Shown piece after piece: positions 19,118 through 27,550 of a DNA stretch of 64,000 bases (position 1 is the first letter of the stretch; every line of letters begins with the position of its first letter). Where the stretch lies: the NCBI RefSeq assembly GCF_030687145.1, contig NZ_CP117460.1, positions 682,001-746,000 on the forward strand. Direction: 5' to 3'. Made by a program: the position numbers and the translations under genes. The notes under the pieces were generated by a model. It did no database searches. It had not been told where the DNA came from and saw only the letters and a list, made by a program, of their open reading frames with translations. The DNA comes from Pseudomonas sp. FP1742. GTDB taxonomy: Bacteria; Pseudomonadota; Gammaproteobacteria; Pseudomonadales; Pseudomonadaceae.

Positions 19118-19651
19118 TCACTCCTTGTGGGGACCGGGTGGCATTACGCCGGGGTCGAGGATCAGTTGCATGAAGGTCAGGTCCAGCCAGCGGCCGAACT
19201 TGGTACCCACCTGCGGCATTTGGCCGGTGACGACAAAACCGGCCCGCTCGTGCAGCCGGATCGAGGCACCGTTACCGCTTTCGATGGCGGCGACCATCAC
19301 GTGTTTGTTGCAGCCTTTGGCGCGCTCGATCAGCGCGTCCATCAGTTGCGGGCCGAGGCCATTGCCACGTTGGTCGTTGCGCACGTACACCGAGTGCTCG
19401 ACCGTGTGGCGAAACCCGTCGAAGGGCCGCCAGTCACCGAATGAAGCGTAGCCGAGTACGTTGTCGTCGCCGTCGACAATCACCAGCACCGGATAACCCA
19501 GGGCCTGCCGAGCGCTGAACCAGGCCTGGCGGTTGCCCAGGTCCACGGCCTGTTCATTCCAGATCGCCGTGGTATTGAGCACGGCGTCGTTGTAGATGTC
19601 GCGGATCGCCGGCAGATCGGCGTGCAGCGCATCGCGGATGTGGTAAGTCAT
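19118..19651 (-). CDS. GNAT-family N-acetyltransferase, phosphinothricin acetyltransferase-like
   Basis: The 177-residue protein matches the PAT/Bar subfamily: IRDIYNDAVLNTTAIWNEQ at residues 16-34, VEHSVYVRNDQRGNGLGPQLMDALI (acetyl-CoA site) near 85-109, and SIRLHERAGFVVTGQMPQVGTKFGRWLDLTFMQ at the end. PAT-like enzymes acetylate the amino group of phosphinothricin, methionine sulfone or related amino acids. It lies 9 bp downstream of ureA and 6 bp before the next GNAT gene, so it is in the same transcript. The natural substrate is unknown. Confidence 0.88.
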   Translation of the reverse strand: MTYHIRDALHADLPAIRDIYNDAVLNTTAIWNEQAVDLGNRQAWFSARQALGYPVLVIVDGDDNVLGYASFGDWRPFDGFRHTVEHSVYVRNDQRGNGLGPQLMDALIERAKGCNKHVMVAAIESGNGASIRLHERAGFVVTGQMPQVGTKFGRWLDLTFMQLILDPGVMPPGPHKE

Positions 19652-19660
19652 GGCGCGGCC

Positions 19661-19963
19661 TCAGGCGATCGGTTGGTGAACGGTGACCAGTTTGGTGCCG
19701 TCGGGAAACGTCGCCTCGACCTGGATCTCCGGAATCATTTCCGGGATGCCTTCCATCACTTGTTCGCGGCTGAGCAGGGTGGTGCCGTAATGCATCAGCT
19801 CGGCCACGGTCTGGCCGTCACGCGCGCCTTCGAGCAGCGCCGCGGAAATGTAGGCCATGGCCTCCGGGTAATTGAGTTTCACGCCGCGAGCCAAACGCCG
19901 CTCGGCCACGAGGCCGGCGGTGAAAATCAACAGCTTGTCTTTTTCGCGTGGGGTCAGGTCCAT
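19661..19963 (-). CDS. ureA: Urease gamma subunit UreA
   Basis: The 100-residue protein starts [27 protein letters not shown] and contains [10 protein letters not shown] and [29 protein letters not shown], the invariant features of the gamma subunit. It is separated from ureD upstream by 158 bp that contain a REP pair, and from the GNAT gene by 9 bp. Confidence 0.98.
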   Translation of the reverse strand: MDLTPREKDKLLIFTAGLVAERRLARGVKLNYPEAMAYISAALLEGARDGQTVAELMHYGTTLLSREQVMEGIPEMIPEIQVEATFPDGTKLVTVHQPIA

Positions 19964-20017
19964 CGTAGAAATCCATCAGGGCAGATTAAAAAGAGTTGGA
20001 TCTGCTTGCACAGATCC

Positions 20018-20110
20018 CCTGTGGGAGCGGGCATGCTCGCGAAGGCGGAGTGTCAGTCGCCATCGGTGTTGTCTGTCACACCACCTTCGCGAGCAAGCCC
20101 GCTCCCACAT
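20018..20110. repeat. REP pair (REPIN) inside the ure block, ureD-ureA gap
   Basis: The arms tgtgggagcgggcatgctcg (one mismatch against the family) and cgagcaagcccgctcccaca enclose a long centre containing gtgtcagtcgccatcggtgt, a centre sequence shared with other long REP pairs of the window. Confidence 0.93.
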
Positions 20111-20121
20111 TGAATCGCATT

Positions 20122-20961
20122 TCAGGTGTTCCAGATTCGTGGTGGCATGGCTTCGCGACCCAATAGTGTCGGGCGCAATAATCGCCACAAATCAATCAGC
20201 CAACCACGCGCCAACAGCGCCTCGCTGGCCAGGCACCGGGCGACCAACAGCCCCGGCAATTGCGTCAGATCCCCGCGCACTTCATTGGGCAGCGAGCGGC
20301 ACTTCTCCAGCAGTTGGCTATCAATCTCCCCGGTCACCAGCAACGTCGCAAACACCGGTTGGCCATCCAGCCCGATCGGCGAATCGAGCAAACCGTCAGC
20401 CCCGGCAATGCGCTGGCGTTCGTGCCACAGCATCTGGCCGTCGCGGCGGATATCCAGGTGCGCCTGAAAGTGCCCGAGGTCGAAGCGCTCGCCACTGGCC
20501 GGGCGACCCAGCGCGACCACGTCCCAGTAGAACAGCCGGGCATCGCCCTCAAGGTCGATGCTCGTGCTGAGTTCAGCCTGGGCCGCGCTGAAGATAATCG
20601 TCTCTTGCGGCAACCACTCCAACGTAGCACCGGCAGCCACGCGCAAGTCGAGTTTCTGATAAGCCGGCCCGGCCGCGCGATACCACTTGGCGGCGCCGGG
20701 GCTGGTGATTTGTGCCCAGGCGTGGGTGCCGACGCTGGCCGAGATGTCCAGCCGATCACCGCCGGCAATCCCGCCCGGCGGGTGGACGATGATGTGCTGA
20801 CACACCTCGGGGCCTTCGGCATACAGGTGCTTCTGCACCCGCAGCGGACCTTTGTGACGGCGCTGCACCGGGCGTGTGCCATCGCCGAAGCGGGCATAGC
20901 CCAGTTCCAGCTCGGCATGCCAGCTCGGGGTGAACAGCGTGATGGGGGCAGGTAAATTCAT
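20122..20961 (-). CDS. ureD: Urease accessory protein UreD
   Basis: The 279-residue protein is the UreD/UreH metallochaperone scaffold that binds apo-urease and recruits UreF-UreG for nickel insertion. Typical segments are [33 protein letters not shown] and [13 protein letters not shown] text ([16 protein letters not shown]). It begins 30 bp after urtE and is followed by a REP pair and ureA. Confidence 0.95.
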   Translation of the reverse strand: MNLPAPITLFTPSWHAELELGYARFGDGTRPVQRRHKGPLRVQKHLYAEGPEVCQHIIVHPPGGIAGGDRLDISASVGTHAWAQITSPGAAKWYRAAGPAYQKLDLRVAAGATLEWLPQETIIFSAAQAELSTSIDLEGDARLFYWDVVALGRPASGERFDLGHFQAHLDIRRDGQMLWHERQRIAGADGLLDSPIGLDGQPVFATLLVTGEIDSQLLEKCRSLPNEVRGDLTQLPGLLVARCLASEALLARGWLIDLWRLLRPTLLGREAMPPRIWNT

Positions 20962-20991
20962 GATTTTTAATTATCGTCAGGAGTCTGCAGG

Positions 20992-21690
20992 TTAGATCGT
21001 AACCAGTCCGCGCACACCTTCGGCTTCCATATTTTCGCCACGACCCTGCTGCACAATCTCGCCCCGGGACATCACCAGGTACTGATCGGCCAGCTCGGCG
21101 GCGAAATCGTAGAACTGCTCCACCAGCAAAATCGCCATGTCGCCACGGGCTGCAAGTTTCTTGATCACCGCGCCGATTTCCTTGATCACCGACGGCTGGA
21201 TGCCTTCGGTGGGTTCGTCGAGAATCAGCAGCCGTGGTCGGCTGGCCAGCGCTCTTCCGATTGCCAGCTGCTGTTGCTGACCGCCGGACAAGTCACCGCC
21301 ACGGCGTTGCTTCATTTGCAGCAGCACCGGGAACAGCTCGTAGATGAACGCCGGGACCTCTTTGGCTTCGGAGCCGGGAAATCGCGACAGGCCCATCAGC
21401 AGGTTTTCTTCCACAGTCAGTCGACCAAAGATTTCCCGACCCTGAGGCACATAAGCGATACCGGCATGCACCCGTTGGTGCGGCTTGAGCGTGGTGATCG
21501 GTTGGCCTTCCCAGTTCACCGCGCCTTCTTTGGCCGGCAGCAAACCCATCAGGCATTTGAGCAAGGTGGTCTTGCCCACGCCGTTGCGCCCGAGCAGGCA
21601 GGTGACTTCGCCGACTTTCACCTCAAACGTCAGGCCCCGCAGGATGTGGCTACCGCCGTAGTACTGGTGCAGCTTGTCGACTTGCAGCAT
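20992..21690 (-). CDS. urtE: Urea ABC transporter ATP-binding protein UrtE
   Basis: The 232-residue ATPase has Walker A GRNGVGKTT, signature LSGGQQQQLAIGRAL, Walker B LLILDEPTEGIQP and the H-loop-equivalent LLVEQFYDFA; LivF-type members often have Q or H here. The start MLQVDKLHQYYGGSHILRG fits the family; a start six codons upstream is possible. It is the second ATPase of the UrtABCDE urea importer. Confidence 0.96.
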   Translation of the reverse strand: MLQVDKLHQYYGGSHILRGLTFEVKVGEVTCLLGRNGVGKTTLLKCLMGLLPAKEGAVNWEGQPITTLKPHQRVHAGIAYVPQGREIFGRLTVEENLLMGLSRFPGSEAKEVPAFIYELFPVLLQMKQRRGGDLSGGQQQQLAIGRALASRPRLLILDEPTEGIQPSVIKEIGAVIKKLAARGDMAILLVEQFYDFAAELADQYLVMSRGEIVQQGRGENMEAEGVRGLVTI

Positions 21691-21711
21691 GTTCAAAATT
21701 CCCCTCAATCC

Positions 21712-21804
21712 CCTGTGGGAGCGGGCTTGCTCGCGAAGACGGATTTACATTCAACATTTGAGTGGCCTGACACATCGCCTTCGCGAGCAAGCCCGCTCCC
21801 ACAT
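21712..21804. repeat. REP pair (REPIN) between urtD and urtE
   Basis: The arms cctgtgggagcgggcttgct and agcaagcccgctcccaca are intact. The centre (gacggatttacattcaacat...) is less like the other long-centre elements. Confidence 0.93.
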
Positions 21805-21821
21805 TGGAATGTGTTTGCAAT

Positions 21822-22691
21822 TTACCGACCGAGGTACACCTCGATCACCCGCTCATTGTCCTGCACCTGTGCAAGCGACCCTTCGGCCAGCACGCTGCCC
21901 TGGTGCAACACGGTGACGTGGTCGGCGATCGAGCCGACGAAGCCCATGTCGTGTTCCACCACCATCAGCGAATGCTTGCCGGCCAGGCGCTTGAACAGTT
22001 CGGCGGTGAATTCGGTTTCGGCGTCGGTCATGCCCGCCACCGGCTCGTCGAGCAGCAACAGTTGCGGGTCTTGCATCAGCAACATGCCGATTTCCAGAAA
22101 CTGCTTCTGACCGTGGGACAACAAACCCGCCGGGCGATTGACCGAGGCAGTCAGGCGAATGGTCTCCAGCACTTCGCTGATGCGATCCCTTTGTTCGCCG
22201 CTCAGGCGAGCCCGCAAGCTGGCCCACACCGACTTGTCGGTTTTCTGCGCCAGCTCCAGGTTTTCGAACACGCTCAGGGCTTCGAACACGGTTGGTTTCT
22301 GGAACTTGCGACCGATACCGGCCTGGGCGATCTGCACTTCGCTCATCTGCGTCAGGTCCAGGGTTTCGCCGAACCAGGCCTTGCCGTGGCTGGGGCGAGT
22401 CTTGCCGGTGATCACGTCCATCAGCGTGGTCTTGCCCGCGCCGTTGGGGCCGATGATGCAGCGCAATTCGCCGACACCGATGTACAGGTTCAGATTGTTG
22501 AGGGCCTTGAAACCATCGAAGCTGACGCTGATGTCTTCCAGGGTCAGGATGGTGCCGTGACGTGTATTCAGGCCGGGGCCGACACGTTGGCCGAGGCCGA
22601 TGGCGTCGCGGCTGCTGCCGGCGTCCTTGTTGGGCTGCGGTGGAAAAAAGGCCGGTTCGAGCATGAATTCAGCCGTTGCAGTGATCCTCAT
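21822..22691 (-). CDS. urtD: Urea ABC transporter ATP-binding protein UrtD
   Basis: The 289-residue ATPase has Walker A GPNGAGKTTLMDVI near residue 79, signature LLSHGQKQFLEIGMLLM and Walker B LLLLDEPVAGMTDAET, with LMVVEHDMGFVGSIADHVTVL as the H-loop. The signature carries LSHGQ instead of LSGGQ, which is normal in UrtD. About 45 residues precede the core ABC domain. The start overlaps the urtC stop by 4 bp. Confidence 0.96.
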   Translation of the reverse strand: MRITATAEFMLEPAFFPPQPNKDAGSSRDAIGLGQRVGPGLNTRHGTILTLEDISVSFDGFKALNNLNLYIGVGELRCIIGPNGAGKTTLMDVITGKTRPSHGKAWFGETLDLTQMSEVQIAQAGIGRKFQKPTVFEALSVFENLELAQKTDKSVWASLRARLSGEQRDRISEVLETIRLTASVNRPAGLLSHGQKQFLEIGMLLMQDPQLLLLDEPVAGMTDAETEFTAELFKRLAGKHSLMVVEHDMGFVGSIADHVTVLHQGSVLAEGSLAQVQDNERVIEVYLGR

Positions 22692-23767
22692 TGTTCGCCC
22701 CTTTTCTTCAGCAGACCGATCACACCCTTAGGCAGATACAACGTCACGACGATGAACAGCGCGCCGAGGAAGAACAGCCAGTATTCCGGAAACGCCACGG
22801 TGAACCAGCTCTTCATCCCGTTGACCACGCCGGCACCCAGCAGCGGGCCGATCAGCGTGCCGCGCCCCCCCAAGGCAACCCAGACCGCCGCTTCGATCGA
22901 GTTGGTCGGCGACATTTCGCTCGGGTTGATGATCCCGACTTGCGGCACATACAACGCCCCCGCCAGGCCACACAACACCGCACTCAACACCCAGACAAAC
23001 AGCTTGAAGCCGCGCGGGTCGTAGCCGCAAAACATCAGGCGGTTCTCGGCATCGCGCAACGCGGTCAGCACCCGGCCGAATTTGCTTTGCGCCAGCCGCC
23101 AGCCGATGAACAGGCTCGCCACCAGCAGCAGTACCGTGGCGAAAAACAACACTGCGCGAGTCCCCGGTTCCGTGATGCCAAACCCGAGAATGCTGCGGAA
23201 GTTGGTGAAGCCGTTATTGCCACCAAACCCGGTTTCGTTGCGGAAAAACAGCAGCATCCCGGCGAAGGTCAGGGCCTGGGTCATGATCGAGAAATACACG
23301 CCTTTGATCCGCGAGCGGAAGGCGAAGAAACCGAATACCAATGCCAGCAAACCCGGCGCCAATACCACCAGGCACATGGCCCAGAGGAAGCTGCTGGTGC
23401 CGGTCCAGTACCACGGCAATTCGGTCCACGACAGGAACGTCATGAACGCCGGCAAGCCGTCACCCGAGGCTTGGCGCATCAGGTACATGCCCATCGCATA
23501 ACCGCCGAGGGCGAAGAACAGACCATGGCCCAGCGATAGCAAACCGGCGTAGCCCCAAACCAGATCGAGGGCCAGGGCGACGATGGCGTAGCAAAGGATT
23601 TTGCCCACCAGCGTCAATGTGTAGGCCGAGACGTGAAAAACGCTGACGGGCGATAACAGCGACAGCAGCGGCAACGCCAGCAGCAAAACGAGAATCACCG
23701 CGCCAACAGCGATGGTGACTTTGGGGCCGGCCTTTTGTGTAGCCGTGAGCATCAGGGGCTGATTCAT
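22688..23767 (-). CDS. urtC: Urea ABC transporter permease UrtC
   Basis: The 359-residue LivM-type permease has about ten membrane helices. It starts MNQPLMLTATQKAGPKVTIAVGAV and contains WGYAGLLSLGHGLFFALGGYAMGMYL, the conserved LivM segment. The start overlaps the last base of the urtB stop (TGATG), so the pair is translationally coupled. A long upstream extension of this frame overlaps urtB and was not used. Confidence 0.96.
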   Translation of the reverse strand: MNQPLMLTATQKAGPKVTIAVGAVILVLLLALPLLSLLSPVSVFHVSAYTLTLVGKILCYAIVALALDLVWGYAGLLSLGHGLFFALGGYAMGMYLMRQASGDGLPAFMTFLSWTELPWYWTGTSSFLWAMCLVVLAPGLLALVFGFFAFRSRIKGVYFSIMTQALTFAGMLLFFRNETGFGGNNGFTNFRSILGFGITEPGTRAVLFFATVLLLVASLFIGWRLAQSKFGRVLTALRDAENRLMFCGYDPRGFKLFVWVLSAVLCGLAGALYVPQVGIINPSEMSPTNSIEAAVWVALGGRGTLIGPLLGAGVVNGMKSWFTVAFPEYWLFFLGALFIVVTLYLPKGVIGLLKKRGEQ

Positions 23768-25269
23768 CAGTCGATCACCCGTCCTTTCAGTGCGAAGAGG
23801 CCTTGCGGACGTTTCTGGATGAACAGAATGATCAGCGCGAGGATCAGGATCTTGCCCAGCACCGCACCGATCTGCGGTTCGAGAATCTTGTTGGCGATGC
23901 CCAGGCCGAACGCGGCCAGCACGCTGCCGGCCAATTGACCGACACCGCCGAGCACCACCACCAGGAACGAATCGATGATGTAGCTCTGGCCGAGGTCCGG
24001 GCCGACGTTGCCGATCTGGCTGAGCGCCACGCCACCGAGCCCGGCGATGCCCGAGCCTAAACCGAAGGCGAGCATGTCGACGCGCCCGGTGGGTACGCCG
24101 CAGCAGGCGGCCATGTTGCGGTTTTGGGTGACGGCGCGCACGTTCAAGCCAAGGCGCGTCTTGTTCAACAGCAGCCAGGTCAGCACCACCACAAACAAGG
24201 CAAACGCGATGATCACGATGCGGTTGTATGGCAGCACCAGGTTGGGCAGCACCTGAATTCCGCCCGACAACCACGCCGGGTTGGCCACTTCGACGTTCTG
24301 CGCGCCGAACACCAGTCGCACCAACTGGATCAGCATCAGGCTGATGCCCCACGTGGCGAGCAGGGTTTCCAGCGGGCGGCCGTAGAGGTGGCGAATCACC
24401 GTGCGCTCCAGCGCCATGCCGATGGCGGCGGTAACGAAAAACGCCACCGGCAGCGCAATCAGCGGATAGAACTCGATGGCTTGTGGGGCGAAGCGCTGGA
24501 ACATCAGCTGCACCACGTACGTCGAGTAAGCGCCGAGCATCAGCATCTCGCCGTGGGCCATGTTGATCACCCCGAGCAGGCCGAAGGTGATCGCCAAGCC
24601 CAATGCCGCGAGCAGCAGAATCGAACCCAGGGACATGCCACTGAAGGCCTGGCCGAGCATCTCACCGATCAGCAGTTTGCGTTTGACCTGGGCCAGGCTG
24701 GTTTCGGCGGCGGTGTGCACACTGGCGTCGGCTTCGACGCCGGGTTCGAGCAAGCCTTCTAGGCGGGTGCGGGCCAGTGGGTCGCCGGTTTCACCGAGCA
24801 AACGCACGGCGGCGAGGCGCACGGTCGGGTCACTGTCGACCAGTTGCAGATTGGCCAAGGCCAGGCTCAGGGCGGCGTGAACGGTTTCGTCTTGTTCGCT
24901 GGTCAACTGTTGGTCGAGGAATTTCAGCTGCGCCGGTTTGGCGCTTTTCTGCAATTGCTGCGCGGCGGCCAGACGGATTTTGGCGTCGGCGGCGAGCAAT
25001 TGGTGGCTGGCCAGAGCGGTGTCGATCAGACCCCGCAGGCGATTGTTCAGGCGCAGGGTTTTCGGTTGGCCATCGATGGTCAGCTCGCCTTGTTGCAGGG
25101 CGTTGATCAGTTCGATACGGGCCGGATCGGGCTGCGCGGCCCAGGTTTCCAGAAGCTTGGCTTGCTGCACGGGATTGGCCGCGACGAAGTCTTCGGCGTC
25201 GCCGGCGTGGGTGGCCATCGGTAACAGCAGCGCGATGGCGAGGATCAAGCGGTAAAGGGCGGTGGGCAT
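23767..25269 (-). CDS. urtB: Urea ABC transporter permease UrtB with helical periplasmic extension
   Basis: The protein has 500 residues. A signal-like N terminus (LILAIALLLPMATHAG) and about 180 residues of HEAT-like helical text (IRLAAAQQLQ..., VRLAAVRLLGETG) precede the LivH-type permease from about residue 205 (MSLGSILLLAALGLAITFGLLGVINMAHGEMLMLGAYS). This extension is usual in proteobacterial UrtB. The permease half has the conserved INMAHGE segment. The gene is 165 bp downstream of urtA, with a REP pair between. Confidence 0.95.
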   Translation of the reverse strand: MPTALYRLILAIALLLPMATHAGDAEDFVAANPVQQAKLLETWAAQPDPARIELINALQQGELTIDGQPKTLRLNNRLRGLIDTALASHQLLAADAKIRLAAAQQLQKSAKPAQLKFLDQQLTSEQDETVHAALSLALANLQLVDSDPTVRLAAVRLLGETGDPLARTRLEGLLEPGVEADASVHTAAETSLAQVKRKLLIGEMLGQAFSGMSLGSILLLAALGLAITFGLLGVINMAHGEMLMLGAYSTYVVQLMFQRFAPQAIEFYPLIALPVAFFVTAAIGMALERTVIRHLYGRPLETLLATWGISLMLIQLVRLVFGAQNVEVANPAWLSGGIQVLPNLVLPYNRIVIIAFALFVVVLTWLLLNKTRLGLNVRAVTQNRNMAACCGVPTGRVDMLAFGLGSGIAGLGGVALSQIGNVGPDLGQSYIIDSFLVVVLGGVGQLAGSVLAAFGLGIANKILEPQIGAVLGKILILALIILFIQKRPQGLFALKGRVID

Positions 25270-25292
25270 ATGCTTGGCCTTGCGCGGACTAA

Positions 25293-25385
25293 ATGTGGGA
25301 GCGGGCTTGCTCGCGAAGGCGGTGTGTCAGTCGCCATCAATGTTGCCTGTCATACCGCTTTCGCGAGCAAGCCCGCTCCCACAGG
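25293..25385. repeat. REP pair (REPIN) between urtA and urtB
   Basis: The arms atgtgggagcgggcttgctc and gagcaagcccgctcccaca enclose the long centre gtgtgtcagtcgccatcaat...ataccgctt, shared with several other long-centre elements here. Confidence 0.94.
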
Positions 25386-25434
25386 GATTTGTGTCAGCCT
25401 GGGGTTGGGTGCCCGAGGCCGACATCCAATGGGC

Positions 25435-26700
25435 TCAGTTGCTCTTCACCGCATAGTCCGGCTTCTTGTCGTTGCCTGAGATAAACGGGCTCCACGGTTG
25501 GGCGCGGATCGGCCCTTCGGTCTGCCACACCACGTTGAACTGACCGTCGGCCTGAATCTCGCCGATCATCACTGGCTTGTGCAGGTGATGGTTGGTCTTA
25601 TCCATGGTCAAGGTGTAGCCGGACGGTGCGGCAAAAGTCTGGCCGGCCAGGGCTTCGCGGACTTTGTCGACGTCGGTGGATTTGGCTTTCTCGGCGGCTT
25701 GCGCCCACATGTGGATGCCGACGTAAGTGGCTTCCATCGGGTCGTTGGTCACCGCTTTGTCGGCGCCCGGCAGGTTGTGTTTCTTGGCGTAGGCTTTCCA
25801 GTCATCGACGAACTTCTTGTTCACTGGGTTTTCCACCGACTCAAAGTAGTTCCACGCCGCGAGGTTGCCCACCAGCGGTTTGGTGTCGATGCCGCGCAAT
25901 TCTTCTTCGCCCACGGAGAACGCCACGACCGGTACGTCGGTGGCTTTCAGGCCCTGGTTGGCCAGTTCTTTATAGAACGGCACGTTGGAGTCGCCGTTGA
26001 CGGTGGAGATGACCGCCGTCTTGCCACCGGCAGAGAATTTTTTGATGCTGGCCACGATGGTTTGATAGTCGCTGTGGCCGAACGGGGTGTAGACCTCTTC
26101 GATGTCCTTGTCCGCCACACCTTTGGAGTGCAGGAACGAGCGCAGGATCTTGTTGGTGGTGCGCGGGTAAACGTAGTCGGTGCCGAGCAGGAAGTAGCGC
26201 TTGGCGCTGCCGCCTTCTTCGCTCATCAGGTATTCCACTGCCGGAATCGCCTGTTGGTTGGGCGCCGCGCCGGTGTAGAACACGTTCGGCGACATCTCTT
26301 CGCCTTCATATTGCACCGGGTAGAACAGCAGGCCGTTGAGCTCTTCGAACACCGGCAGCACCGATTTACGCGACACCGAGGTCCAGCAACCGAACACCAC
26401 CGCCACTTTGTCCTGGGTCAGCAACTGCCGGCCCTTTTCGGCGAACAGCGGCCAGTTCGATGCCGGGTCCACGACCACCGGTTCCAGCATCTTGCCGTTC
26501 ACACCGCCCTTGGCGTTGATTTCGTCGATGGTCATCAACGCCATGTCTTTGAGTGAGGTTTCGGAGATCGCCATGGTCCCGGACAACGAATGCAGAATAC
26601 CGACCTTGATGGTCTCGGCGGCCTGGACAGTCCAGGTCATGCCCATCGCGGCAATGCTTGCCGTGAGTGTGAAAGCCTTGATCAAACTGCGACGCTTCAT
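25435..26700 (-). CDS. urtA: Urea ABC transporter substrate-binding protein UrtA
   Basis: The 421-residue protein starts with MKRRSLIKAFTLTASIAAMGMTWTVQAAE, a signal peptide with a double-Arg start that could be Sec or Tat. The mature part contains KVGILHSLSGTMAISE, FGCWTSVSRKSVLPVFEE and TGAAPNQQAIPAVEYLM, typical of the UrtA/FmdD type I binding proteins. It is periplasmic and delivers urea to UrtBC. A GGAG site precedes the ATG; a longer frame upstream lacks support. It is the first gene of the block, behind a sigma-54 promoter. Confidence 0.97.
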   Translation of the reverse strand: MKRRSLIKAFTLTASIAAMGMTWTVQAAETIKVGILHSLSGTMAISETSLKDMALMTIDEINAKGGVNGKMLEPVVVDPASNWPLFAEKGRQLLTQDKVAVVFGCWTSVSRKSVLPVFEELNGLLFYPVQYEGEEMSPNVFYTGAAPNQQAIPAVEYLMSEEGGSAKRYFLLGTDYVYPRTTNKILRSFLHSKGVADKDIEEVYTPFGHSDYQTIVASIKKFSAGGKTAVISTVNGDSNVPFYKELANQGLKATDVPVVAFSVGEEELRGIDTKPLVGNLAAWNYFESVENPVNKKFVDDWKAYAKKHNLPGADKAVTNDPMEATYVGIHMWAQAAEKAKSTDVDKVREALAGQTFAAPSGYTLTMDKTNHHLHKPVMIGEIQADGQFNVVWQTEGPIRAQPWSPFISGNDKKPDYAVKSN

Positions 26701-26765
26701 TGTGCGATCTCCATGAACGTTAAAGTTTTTTATGGTTGGCAGATGCGGACGACTGAAGGCTGTTT

Positions 26766-26781
26766 TGCAAGGGCTGTGCCC
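26766..26781 (-). promoter_or_regulatory. Sigma-54 (RpoN) promoter of the urea operon
   Basis: Read on the minus strand the element is GGGCAC-N5-TTGCA, one mismatch from the consensus TGGCAC-N5-TTGCA, with the essential GG and GC exactly 10 bp apart. It lies 66-81 bp upstream of the urtA start codon. Nitrogen-limited, NtrC-dependent expression is the expected control of urea uptake. Confidence 0.72.
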
Positions 26782-26828
26782 GGTCGGGGACGGGCAAGGA
26801 AATGTCGTATTAGAGTGGTTGCGGGGTT

Positions 26829-26895
26829 TGCGTGACGCACCATGAAGGGACGGGGCTGGCGCGTTGGTGCGAGAAGATGCGCCACATTGGGGCGC
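26829..26895 (-). promoter_or_regulatory. Candidate NtrC enhancer region upstream of urtA
   Basis: The palindromes TGCGTGACGCA (26829-26839) and GCGCCACATTGGGGCGC (26879-26895), with GCGCGTTGGTGCGA between them, lie 50-130 bp upstream of the sigma-54 element. That is the normal position for activator sites. They only partly resemble NtrC sites (GCACC-N-GGTGC). Confidence 0.35.
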
Positions 26896-26922
26896 AGACA
26901 GTGCGGACCACCACAGATCAAA

Positions 26923-27013
26923 ATGTGGGAGCGGGCTTGCCCGCGAAGACGGTGTGTCAGTCACAGGGATGTTGAGTGTGCCGCCGCCTTCGCGAGCAAG
27001 CCCGCTCCCACAG
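26923..27013. repeat. REP pair (REPIN), first of two in tandem
   Basis: The arms atgtgggagcgggcttgccc and gcgagcaagcccgctcccac enclose a long centre containing gtgtgtcagtcacagggatg. It lies upstream of urtA. Confidence 0.92.
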
Positions 27014-27056
27014 TAAATGTGTGTCGTACGCGAAATCTGTGAACGACGATGAACCT

Positions 27057-27148
27057 ATGTGGGAGCGGGCTTGCTCGCGAAAGCGGTGTGTCAGCTGCGG
27101 TGATGTTGGATGTACCGCCGTCTTCGCGGGCAAGCCCGCTCCCACAGG
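27057..27148. repeat. REP pair (REPIN), second of two in tandem
   Basis: The arms tatgtgggagcgggcttgct and gcgggcaagcccgctcccac enclose a long centre with gtgtgtcagctgcggtgatg. It ends 4 bp before the DUF6124 stop codon and starts 44 bp after the previous pair. Together the two fill the gap from 26896 to 27151; I see no gene there. Confidence 0.92.
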
Positions 27149-27151
27149 GGA

Positions 27152-27520
27152 CTACGCCGGGTCGACGTTATCCAGCGCCCGGTTAACCGCCAGTTCCGCC
27201 AGCATGATGCTCTGTTGAATCGCCAGCGCCGTGTAGCGCTGTGGGGCGGTCAGGTCGTTGGCGAAGTCGCTGGTCAGGACACTCGCCGTGGCCAACGATT
27301 CACAGGCGTGGGCCAGCAGGCTTTCGGTATCCATATTCGGTGCGACGATGAACATGGTGCTGGGGCGGCGGGGTTTTTCGGTGTAGGGCGCCGGGGGATC
27401 GAGGTAGTAGTCGAGGGCGCGTTTGATGGCTTCGCGATCCTTGAGTAATTCTTCGTTGCGCGAGGCTTCGGCGTTGGGGGTGGTGGTGTTGAAGGGTGGG
27501 TCAGGAATTAATTTGTCCAT
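27152..27520 (-). CDS. DUF6124 family protein
   Basis: The 122-residue protein starts MDKLIPDPPFNTTTPNAEASRNEELLKDREAI. A variable Pro-rich middle (YLDPPAPYTEKPRRPST) precedes the conserved end TMFIVAPNMDTESLLAHACESLATASVLTSDFANDL. This is the layout of the Pseudomonas DUF6124/DUF3077-type small proteins, whose function is unknown. The start is fixed by a GGAG site 9 bp upstream; longer frames run into a structured leader at 27551-27740. It is soluble and monocistronic. Confidence 0.83.
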   Translation of the reverse strand: MDKLIPDPPFNTTTPNAEASRNEELLKDREAIKRALDYYLDPPAPYTEKPRRPSTMFIVAPNMDTESLLAHACESLATASVLTSDFANDLTAPQRYTALAIQQSIMLAELAVNRALDNVDPA

Positions 27521-27550
27521 TGAAAAATTTCTCCAGCGTTGGAGCCTCCA

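Noticed and set aside
22688..24352. Extended 554-residue version of UrtC
   Set aside because: The added N-terminal ~195 residues are urtB read in another frame. The UrtC start at 23767 overlaps the urtB stop as TGATG and gives the family length.
26923..27148. Repeated palindromes resembling a CRISPR array or tandem terminators
   Set aside because: There are only two units, with palindromic arms that point inward and recur singly across the whole window. These are REP pairs, not direct repeats with unique spacers, and no cas gene is present.
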